Assembly: GCA_033439295.1 (NCBI GenBank)
Contig: JAVTLE010000003.1
Span: forward strand, 1,612,001 to 1,676,000
Source of the DNA: Deuterostichococcus epilithicus
Taxonomy: Eukaryota; Chlorophyta; Trebouxiophyceae; Prasiolales; Stichococcaceae
Length of the DNA: 64,000 bases
Direction of reading: 5' to 3'
Shown here one piece after another: positions 55,901 through 64,000 of this stretch (within the stretch, counting starts at the first letter, position 1; every line of letters starts with the position of its first letter). A program made the translations under genes and the position numbers. The notes beneath the pieces are model-generated. The model had not been told where the DNA came from and did not search any database. It saw nothing but the letters and a program-made list of their open reading frames with translations.

Positions 55901-56884
55901 AGATGAGCACCTGCGCCAGCGATGCCGAGCCGAGCGGCTTCTCCAGGTCGATCCACTCGAAGACATCCTCCAGGCGCGCGCCGCCAAGCTCCCGCTCAAT
56001 CACGCCCCGCGTCTGCTCCGCCGACATCGGCGGCACCTGCATCAACAGCTTGCAGACGTGAGATGTCTCACTGCTGCACACATGGCCGCACTGCGAACCT
56101 GCCAGCAATAGACGGCAACTGCGGTCATGCCTCACTTGAGTGCTGGTCAGGCAGCGCTGACTTGGTATAGCTTGAGATATTCCCTAGTCCTCCCAGGTGC
56201 CCTGCAACATTGCGTCTAGCTGCCTCCACCAGCAGAAGCAGCGCAGCAGCGACGGCTGCGAAGGCTTGTCCGCAGCCGTCGCTGCGAAAAGCCTCACCCG
56301 GTCGTGCAGCTGCGACAGCGTCTCACACATGGGCCGCGGCATGAAGTCGCCGCGCGCGCCGAGGAATTGCCCGGCCTTCAGGTAGAAGCCCCGCATGTCG
56401 ACGCACAGCGCGTGCATCTGCTCGCCCGCGCGCTGGTGCTGCGGCGTCCACAGCTCCTCCACCAGCCGCTCCTCACTCCAGCCGGAGGCGGTGCGAAGCG
56501 CTGCTGCCTTCAGCTGGGTGACCTGTGCCAGAGGAAATGCCTCGTTGCTGCCACCACCCGGCCACCACATCTCACACGCTGCGACGAGTCCCGACCGAGG
56601 AGCTGCAGCAGATGGTTCGTGGATGCACCGCCAGTGCTCGCATCGTGGGACTGCACTTCCACTTCAACCCGGCATGCATGCGCCGGCGGGGGCGCTGCTG
56701 TCCAGGTGTCGACCTTGAAGCCGGCGTAGATGCGTGTTGCCCGGCGCCAAAACTCTACGCTGCGCTTCCATTTGCTCAAGCGGCTGGTCTCGTGCGCCTC
56801 GTCGCCAGAGATGAAGCCAGTGCGCGTCGCCAGCGCGCCGCTGCCGCTGCCGCTGCCATTGCTGCGCCCATCAGACGCCCCCAT
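52983..56884 (-). CDS. ABC1/UbiB-family kinase, ADCK1/ADCK5-like
   Basis: Atypical kinase of the ABC1K/UbiB family (organellar; linked to quinone and lipid metabolism). Eleven phase-consistent exons: 56884-56714, 56522-56298, 56036-55911, 55729-55559, 55182-54988, 54759-54664, 54429-54267, 54026-53920, 53642-53542, 53259-53109, 53036-52983; about 519 residues, the family's usual size. Motifs: FYLKAGQF (KxGQ, ~106-109), LGSASLAQVHKA (glycine/alanine-rich loop), VAVKVQYP (Lys ~231), EFDFTREAAVMD, FQADNHPGN (catalytic-loop Asp ~372) and LIDYGQSK (Asp ~390, DYG in place of DFG). The GSASLAQVHKA loop is the ADCK1/ADCK5 form, not the AAAS form of COQ8. A ~40-residue insert rich in Arg, Trp and Gln lies between loop and Lys. 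The intron after 54664 has a GC donor. The start at 56884 is the first ATG; an upstream targeting exon is possible. Confidence 0.88.
55241..55304 (-). repeat. Decayed copy of ABC1 kinase exon 5 start in intron 4
   Basis: 55241-55304 parallels 55127-55188 (the exon's acceptor end): both carry CCGGATG-TGCC, CCATCTC and a TA-TGCACCT-TG right edge. The copy lies upstream on the coding strand. Confidence 0.6.
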
Positions 56885-57636
56885 GCAGGCGGCCCTGCCA
56901 GTCACGAGGCAGCCCTGGGCTCAAAATCACGCCTGAAGCTGCGGTCAGGCGCCTCCAGCTACAAGTTTCCAGCTGAGGCAGTGGCCGAAAATGTCGAAAA
57001 TGGGGGGCTGAACACGACACAGCTCGCGAGGACGCGGAGTGAAAATGCCAGCGCGTTGCAGCCCAGTGTGCTACACAAGGTCTGGACAAGGTGCCGCTAA
57101 CCCGCTATGGCGCTATCCGGGCACTGATCAGGCCAGCCAGGGGAGGAGAGCCGCATGCTGAGTTCAACGAGGGAAGAGGTGCAATTTGTACCAGCTTCAC
57201 TGCTTCAGACCTTCAGTATCAGCGTCCGCGGGGGTTACACAAATGTCATAATTTGCATCCCGCAGCAGAGCCTTCCAACTGCAATCGGCATCGATTGTAC
57301 GCATTCAGTAGTCCCGCCTTGCCCCCTTCTGACACGCCTGGTCTCGCTGGGGCATCCCGAGACATGGTGTCAGACCAGTGCACGTTGCAGCAAGAGGTGC
57401 TCTTCATGTCTTTGCGGCCAACTCAAGGGCTTGTATTTCGGATTGCTTAGGCGAAGTCAGCTGCTTTCGATGCGATTCATGTTGAGAGACGCCCAGCTGT
57501 CAGCAGCAGCATGCAGCGCCAGACCCACGCCAGGCACATAATGCCACTGGCACCCATGCGCAAGCCCTACTGAGGCCGAGACTGAAAGCCGGAAGCTGGA
57601 GGAGAATTCCATGGCTGCGGCGACTAGCGGGTGTTG
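56885..57636. other. Divergent promoter region, no gene seen
   Basis: 750 bp between the ABC1 kinase (minus) and GnT-I (plus) starts. Open frames exist on both strands but none matches a family or has coherent splice sites. It may hold an extra 5' exon of the kinase. Confidence 0.4.
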
Positions 57637-60600
57637 ATGAACCGCCTGCTGGCGTTCCTTGTGGCGTTGAACCTGCTGGTGGCGTTGAACTTGATTTTCT
57701 TGCAATGGCGGTGGCGCTCGACCGAGGATGATCCTGCCGCTGGCCTCGCCGCCGGCGGCGATGGAGGCTGGACCGCCGCTGTGCGCCATGGCAGCCGCCT
57801 GTGGGGCGTCGCGCGGCAGGCCCGTACGGACTACTCGGCCTGGTCGGCAGTGGCGGCCGAGGCTGCCGGCGCCGCCAACGAGGGTGTGAACACGGACTCG
57901 GACGCAATCCAGCACCTGCGGCACGTCTTCCAGCAGCGAGCCAACCTGACGGCACTGCAGCAAGCGCAGCATGAGCGCATGCACGAGAGCATGCAGCAGC
58001 AGCGCGCGGGCAGCGAGCAGCGGCATCCAGCAGAGGCGGGTGGCGGGCCACTGCAGCACGATGCAGGGTGGGGCCAGCTGCCGCATGGCGGGCGGAATGG
58101 CGGCAGCCAACAAGTGGACCGACAGCAGCAGCGTGACTGGTCTTTAGGCGGCAGCGGCGGCCAGCATGAGCTGGTTCTGGCGGACTTCATTCCCGGGGAC
58201 GGCAGCAGCTACGCCATGCCGGACCCGGCAATTGTGCTGTTTTGCTACAACAGGCAAGCACTAGCCTACAAGTTGTTGTTCTGTGGCGCACAGCTCGTTC
58301 AGCAGAGGCTTGCGCTGAATGCTGTAATGCTGCAGATGGAGCAGCATATGCCAGGTGCTCGTGGAGGAGCTGGCATCAGGCTATAGGTTCAGCAACCTTT
58401 CACTGGCTTGTCGGTAGAGGTGATGGAACTCCTGCCCAGCATTTCCTGCCCAGCCGATGCAGCCCAATGAGATGTGTCGTTGTGATCCTGGCCTTTCTTC
58501 TCTCCCAGGCCGCTACTGTTGCAGCGGACGCTGGAGTCGCTGGTAGGGCTAGAGGGCCTGAAGCGCTTCGCCCTGTATGTCAGCCAGGTAAGACACACCG
58601 CACTGAGCATGCCGATGTCGCCGCAGCCAGCTGGTGCCAGGCTGCTGCCCGCCCCACAAGTAGGGCCATGCAGCACGCCAGTGATGGTGCAAAGCATGCC
58701 TCCAGCAGCCCAGCCGAAATCCACAGGCACCACAACTGCGCTGCAATCAACATGCTGTCACGCCTGCAGGACGGCGGCGAGCCGGCAGTGCGTTCAGTGG
58801 TGCGCAAAGCTTCTCGCATGCTGCGGAAGCGCACTCGCAAGTTCGAGCACTGGATGCGCCCTCGGAAGCCACAGCTTGGGGGCGAACAGGTGAGGTCTTA
58901 CTGAATGCGAAGTTGCGAAGTGTGCCGCCGGTGAGCACACAGCACCGCACCCTGCTGCATCATTTCGCTTGCATTTCCGCAGCAGCCTCCCCAATCATTG
59001 GCCTGTCAAGTGATGCTTGTCCTCCTCCTGAAGCGCACTGGCTGTGCACGTTCGCAGCCGAGCCATGCATGGCTGAGCCAGCACTACGGCTGGGGCCTGC
59101 AGCGGGCGTTTTCCGGGCGCGGCCACTCGCATCTCATCGTGCTGGAGGACGACATGGAGTTCTCCCCCGACTTCTTGCTGTACATGGAGGCCACGGCGCC
59201 ACTGCTGGAGGCAGACCCCAGCTTATGGTGCATCAGCAGGTTGGCACATAGCGTTTCATCCCAAAAATCACAACACCATCATCGGGGACAGCATCACGAG
59301 GATGCTGTGAAGGTCATGTGAGCGGGCAACTAACAGTCAGGACCCGGCACTCATTTCTGACGTCCGTCGTGCAACATCTGCAGCTGGAACGACAACAGCC
59401 ATGCTGCCGGCTTCCGCTGGGACACAAAACGCATGGTGCGAGCATCCTGCCGATGCCTAACACATGGATGGCTGGCTGACCTCCCTGCATGTTCCATGTA
59501 CTTGTCAGAGAATATCATATTCAGGAAGCTCGAGAGAGTTCCTCAACGTGATCCAGCTTGCCATCCTACTACATTCCGAAGGGCTGGCATCAGGCTGGAC
59601 CAGCTGCTTCATGCCTGCAGCTGCGCACGTCCTACTTCCCGGGCCTGGGGTGGATGCTGCGGCGGGAGGTGTGGGCGGAGATCAGCGCCGAGTGGCCGCG
59701 CCAGGCGTGGGACCAGTGGATGAGGCTGCCCTCCACGTCCCGCGGTGTGCCTCTAGCGCCTTGTGATGCGTACACATCTTTGCAGTGTCCAATGCACACG
59801 CTGGGACGCTGGGACGCTGGGCTGGTGAGGGAGGGGCACTGATGCATTTGCGCCCGCAATGGCGGTGGCCAGCACACGAGCCTCCTAGCCCTTGAGACGG
59901 CCACAAGAGGACGAGCTCAATGGGGGAAGAGCCTCCAGCTGACTTCAAGGCCCCTCAAACCACAACCCTTCGCCGTGACATGCGGCGCTGCCGTTCGAGT
60001 TTCACACTCATATCACACCCCCTCGTGCAGAGCGGGACTGTGTGGCGCCGGAGGTGAACCGCAACCGGAACATAGGGGAAAAGGGTGCCAACATGGACGC
60101 CGCCACCTTCAGGACGTACCTGCGGACCATGACGTGGCACACCGACACGGTGTGCAGCACCTGTGCACTTTTCGTACCCTCAGCTGATCATCTGTGCTGC
60201 CCTCGAAGGTACCCCTCTCTGCTGGCTCATCGGGTTGTTGTCTCGTTGTCTCAGCTGGACATGTTCAGGACACTGAAGGAGCCACATTCTGCAGGCAAGC
60301 ACCATGTCTGCAACTTGAGGCTGGTGCCTGTTGCCGTGGCTCGCAGAACCTCGACATTCCCTTGCTGTGGATCCGCAGGTCCGGGACTTTGGCGACCTGA
60401 GCTACCTGGTGCGCGGCAACTACGAGGCGGGCATGCTACAGCTCATGCAGCGAGCGCAGCCGCTGGCCACGGTGGACGCCCCCAGCGCCGACCTCTTCGA
60501 GGTGCATGGCCCGACCTGCTGCAGCGCCTACCTGACAAAGAGGATCGCAGCCAGCTGGCACCGTGCTGGCAAGACAGTGTATCTGTCGAGCGGCAAATTA

Positions 60601-61848
60601 TGCGGTTCGCTCATCTGCAGGTGTTGTTACTTGACAGATTGCTGTGCTTGCACTGACTAAATAGTCGTTGAGAATTGTTCACCTGCAGGTGCCGCCGGGG
60701 CATGTGTACCTGGTGACGTACAAACTGGAGGAGTATGCCGACCTCGCCAGGCAGCTGCACATCTGGCCGTACCCGCGGGGGCACTTCAGGAACATAGCGT
60801 TGCTGCCGTACAGGTGTGAATTAGCAGTGGTTGTGCGCACCCGTGCATATCGATGTGAACATTTGCAAGAGATGGGCTACAGGTGAAGCTCTCCATCATC
60901 GGTGGCATCGCTGAGTGCGGCCGCCTCCCATTTGCAGGGGTTCGTTCTTCCTGCTGGCGGACGCGCGCGCCTGCCCGCTGCTGCCCGAGGGGCACCGCAT
61001 CCTGCCGACGGCAGGCATGCTGCCCATCGCGGCGCAGCGGCACCAGTCCTGCACCTCCGCGTGCAGGTCCGCCGCTGCAGCTGGCAGACCTCAGAGCAGT
61101 GTGCCTTTCGTCTGCAAGGATCCTGCAAGGACATTCAGCCAATGATGCGCAGCCAGAGGGTGCCATCGCTGTTCTGCTGCGTCAGCGGCAAATTGCTGGC
61201 ACTCTCTGAACTCTCTGACAACCTGAGTCAGCGAAGGCCTCATGAGCGAAACTGCATTTGAGCGCACTGTTCTTCCTGCCGCCGCAGCGCGAGAGGCCGG
61301 GAGTGCTCCGGCTCTGACATCTGGTTTATCAACAACTGCAAGGCGCTGCGAGAGCATTTTCCCTGCGAGCAAGGCTGCGCCCTGGAGCTCGGGCCGGACG
61401 TTCCTAATTACGTCCAGGACCCCAAGCTGCCCACTTTCCACCAGTGCCTGGTGATTGCCTCTCCCTCATTGTTTGAGTGACGTTCAGGAAGGAACATATG
61501 TATTGGTACAAACTTGTCGAAGCTAGCCTCCCTTGTCTGAGACTCCAATGTGGAATTCAACCATCCAGGATGTACCTCCGCGCTGGGAGTACTGCAGAGA
61601 TTGCACCGCAGCAGCTGCAGGGTATTGCTGATCGAACTAGTTGACAACGTGCGCAGGTCACGCAGAGGGCGTCACTGTGCTCGGCGCGCCATGCTTCGAC
61701 ATCGCGGCTCTGCCCCTGCGTGCCCCGGGCCGCCGGCGGCGCAACTGGTGGCGATGCTGCCGAGGCTGCCAAAACTCTGGCAGGAAACAAGGCCGGTCTT
61801 GTGTCTCAGGACGCCGAAGCTTCGGACTTCGCCTGGCTCACAAACTAG
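57637..61848 (+). CDS. MGAT1: N-acetylglucosaminyltransferase I (GnT-I) with MGAT5-like Cys-rich C-terminal domain
   Basis: Golgi enzyme that adds the first GlcNAc to Man5 N-glycans. Twelve phase-consistent exons: 57637-58253, 58509-58587, 58770-58889, 59058-59239, 59384-59435, 59621-59744, 60031-60149, 60379-60501, 60689-60813, 60938-61066, 61288-61450, 61657-61848 (TAG); about 674 residues versus ~445 for ordinary GnT-I. Residues ~4-23 form a type II signal anchor (LLAFLVALNLLVALNLIFLQ). A Gln/His-rich stem follows to ~195. The GT13 domain has IVLFCYNRPLLLQRTLESLV, LIVLEDDMEFSPDF (EDD ~302-304), SWNDNSHA, SYFPGLGWMLRREVWAE, WDQWMR and PEVNRNRNIGEKG. After ~510 comes a Cys-rich tail (CTSACSARGRECSG, INNCKALREHFPCEQGC, FHQCL, SRLCPC) that resembles the end of MGAT5 (GT18). 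Intron 1 has a GC donor. Confidence 0.88.
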
Positions 61849-62470
61849 CTCACCAACTGCGTCCGCCGTGTGCCTTCTGCCGAGCAAGGGTCCTGATTTA
61901 TTGGCTCGAAGCTCTATGTGTCGCCACTGCCATTGGGTCGAGCCTAGCTATGTGATGGTTCTCAGACTCCGAAGTGAGATTGCTGTGGTTTGAAGTTGTA
62001 GGTAGGTCTTGGAGGAGGGTTCTCTCTGGCAAGGGTTTTAGCTTGATCTGGTGCTGGTACTTCCAGCATCCCGATGCGCACGTGCCACCGCTGAGTTCGA
62101 GGAGGCATGAGTTGTGCAGTTCAAACGTGTTCTATCGAGACTGCCACGGTTGACGAGAGTCAGGATCGACAGTTTGCCGGCACCGTCGTAGCCATACGCC
62201 TGCTGCCGTACCGTGACAACAACAGGGCGACCACCACGCTGAAGCAGAGGATACTGCTTGTTTGACTGTGACCTGGATCAGACGTGCAAAAGAGTTGTGC
62301 CCTCTCGGATTGAGCCCGCGACGCTGGTCGTCGAGCCAGCAGGTCCCGGATTTTGCAGCGTGCAGGCAGCTTCGACTGCAAGGTTCGAGGCCAGACTCGT
62401 TGTTGACACAGGCTTTGGCGGCAGTCCAGCGCGAGGCGACTAGCGCAGTCGCCTCGGCTTGGCGTCCAAC
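61849..62470. other. Intergenic region ending in hairpins, no gene seen
   Basis: Downstream of GnT-I and upstream of the last gene. No coding chain seen; the hairpin cluster at 62433-62536 begins here. Confidence 0.4.
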
Positions 62471-62536
62471 ATGCTTCTGTCGAGCCTGAGGCTCGACAGC
62501 GCGGTGCCGTGCCCCGCCTCGCGGCGCTTTGCGCCG
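62433..62536. repeat. Three consecutive perfect hairpins
   Basis: GAGGCGACT/AGTCGCCTC (62433-62455), CTGTCGAGCC/GGCTCGACAG (62477-62499, 3-base loop) and CGGCGC/GCGCCG (62522-62536, TTT loop) within about 100 bp, around the possible start codon at 62471. Confidence 0.7.
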
Positions 62537-64000
62537 TGGCCACATGGCCGCCGTGATGGCAGACGCGTGCTCTGTTGGGCGGATATGCTTTCTCAGCCAC
62601 AGCCCAGCTGCAGCTACGTTGGCAGCTGCGGCCTACGGCGCACAGCAGGCTGCAGCTTGGCGCAGCCAGCGTGGGCATGGCGGCTGCGATTGCAGCGCCA
62701 CATGCCCTGCCGCTCCGCCACCTCAGACGGCAAGCAGCCCACGGAGGACGAGGGCTATTGTCCGCCAGGTGGGAGTCACTTTGGCCTTGCAAGTACTCTT
62801 CGCTTGCCCGCACCCTCGGGGGTTTGATGAAACATGGCCAGGTTCTGTTCGTTGTACAGCGTTGCGCTGCTGACACCAGTTGGCCATCGCCCATGCTGCG
62901 CGCTGGGCATGCGACATCCCTCGCAGGTCCCAGCCAGCCTGCTGAAGAATTACCACCATCCTCCCATCGAGCCGGGGCCGCTGACACTGTCCAGCCCATG
63001 TGCCGCAGATGTATTCGACTGCGTGGGCGACAAAGGCAAGGGCAGCAGCGGCGTGGGCACGGAGGAGCTGCCGATGCCGCCGCCGTCGGGCGGCATCGGC
63101 GCCACGTCACCGGACAATCTGGACCCGCTGATGACTCCGGATGCTGAGGGCGCCGGCGCCGAGGAAGCGGCCTCCCCCTCGCGGCCGGCGCTCATCAACA
63201 CCTTCCACCTGGTGAGCTGCAGCGCCTGCTTCGGCAATGGGAGATTCCGACAGCATACATTCAGGCTAACAGTCCGCGTGCCCCGTGCCCAGTCCCAATG
63301 GCATCTGCCCCGCAGTGTTCCGGGGTGCAGCCTGCCATGGGGCTGGGGACCGGAATCTTCCAGGGCACCTGCAGTGCGATTATGCAGGCTGGAGCATTCG
63401 CTGACGAATGGCAACATGCCCACGACGCCATTGGCAATCCGCATCAGTGCCAAAGCGCTGAATTGCTCCTGTTGAATCTCCGTGCACAGGCGCTGTTTTT
63501 CCTGGTGCTCGGCATCGGCGTGCTGTTCCTGTCGCTGCTGCTGTATGTGACAGCGGACATCAACCTCCAGCACGCATGGATCACCGTCGTGCGGCGGCTG
63601 CTCAAGACCGTGGCGCTGCGCCAGGCGCGCCATTGCCGCTCCCTGCTGCTTTGACCGGCTGCTTGGCGACGCATACCTGCTCTCGAGGATGCCACGATTG
63701 TGCAGCAAGTACGCCACTTCAGAGGCAAAAGCATTCTCTTCAGCGCAGTGCGCTGCTCCACCATGTGCAGTTGGTCATCTGACACATGGAATCTGACAGC
63801 TGCCAGCAACGAAGCGAGAAGCTGAACTGGGGCGTGTGGTGTCTTCCCGCCGCACAGGTGATGGGCATCCTGGGCGCAATGGTGTTCCTGCGCATGGGGC
63901 TGGAGCCGCTTGTCAAGGCGCTGCGTCAGGTTTTCAAGGCCAGCGTGCCTTGGGAAAAGTCCTCCGAGTTCCACATTTTGCGCGAGGTGCGGCAGCCGCC
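62471..64000 (+). CDS. Membrane protein, possibly plastid MscS-like channel (3' end outside window)
   Basis: Three exons are clear: 63009-63211 (low-complexity, TEELPMPPPSGGIGATSPDN, ending ALINTFHL), 63490-63624 (LFFLVLGIGVLFLSLLLYV, a transmembrane helix, then VRRLLKTVALRQ) and 63858 to the window end (VMGILGAMVFLRMGLEPLVK, then ASVPWEKSSEFHILREVRQP). The intron after 63624 has a GC donor. The 5' part is unsure: an ATG at 62471 starts a Ser/Arg-rich, acid-poor stretch (MLLSSLRLDSAVPCPASRRF) that would suit a plastid transit peptide, and another ATG lies at 62834. The WEKSSEFHILREV block after paired helices reminds me of the region before the pore of plastid MscS-like channels (MSL2/3, MSC1), but the diagnostic MscS domain would lie beyond the window. 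Confidence 0.5.

Noticed and set aside
62160-63110. 316-codon minus-strand ORF
   Set aside because: No family match, no splice structure, and it overlaps clear plus-strand exons.
1-64000. CRISPR arrays, bacterial operons, ribosome binding sites
   Set aside because: All genes are intron-rich and eukaryotic; the direct repeats are retroelement- or tRNA-derived.

Overview
The window reads as nuclear DNA of a GC-rich green alga, most likely a trebouxiophyte (inference). Every convincing gene is split into many short exons with clean GT-AG or GC-AG junctions. The gene set is plant- or alga-like: a BchH-like magnesium-chelatase H subunit, a plastid triose-phosphate translocator, plastid-type transit sequences and a TTTAGGG-type telomere motif. 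N-acetylglucosaminyltransferase I is present; from general knowledge it is missing from Chlamydomonas but found in Chlorella-type algae.

Layout. 0-9 kb holds a DDX20/Gemin3-like DEAD-box helicase (minus, 3' end outside the window), a small plastid-type coiled-coil protein (plus) and the spliceosomal pseudo-protease USP39/SAD1 (minus, complete, 11 exons). 9.5-22.5 kb is one large plus-strand gene for a CHLH2-type Mg-chelatase H subunit in about 35 exons, with an apparently in-frame coiled-coil N-terminal extension. 23-36.7 kb is a cluster of LINE retrotransposon copies joined head-to-tail, mostly 5'-truncated, with short hexanucleotide tails, plus a tRNA-related SINE. 36.9-39.7 kb holds weak minus-strand exons of an unknown gene. 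39.7-41.06 kb is a tandem array of about 200-bp units, each carrying the 3' end of the tRNA-Glu gene that ends the array at 41.06-41.13 kb. 41.1-43.9 kb has no gene I can support.

44-64 kb is gene-dense again: a class IV PLP aminotransferase (plus), a triose-phosphate/phosphate translocator (minus), a VLRF1/Vms1-type tRNA-hydrolase-like protein (plus), an ADCK1/ADCK5-like ABC1 kinase (minus), GnT-I fused to a Cys-rich domain resembling the end of MGAT5 (plus), and the start of a plastid or membrane protein that may be a MscS-like channel (plus, cut by the window end).

The genes do not form a pathway. Features that recur across the window are a high share of GC-AG introns, decayed copies of exon ends inside neighbouring introns, and retroelement amplification in the middle third. 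Exon borders were placed by eye from family alignments held in memory and from reading-frame phase; no search was run.
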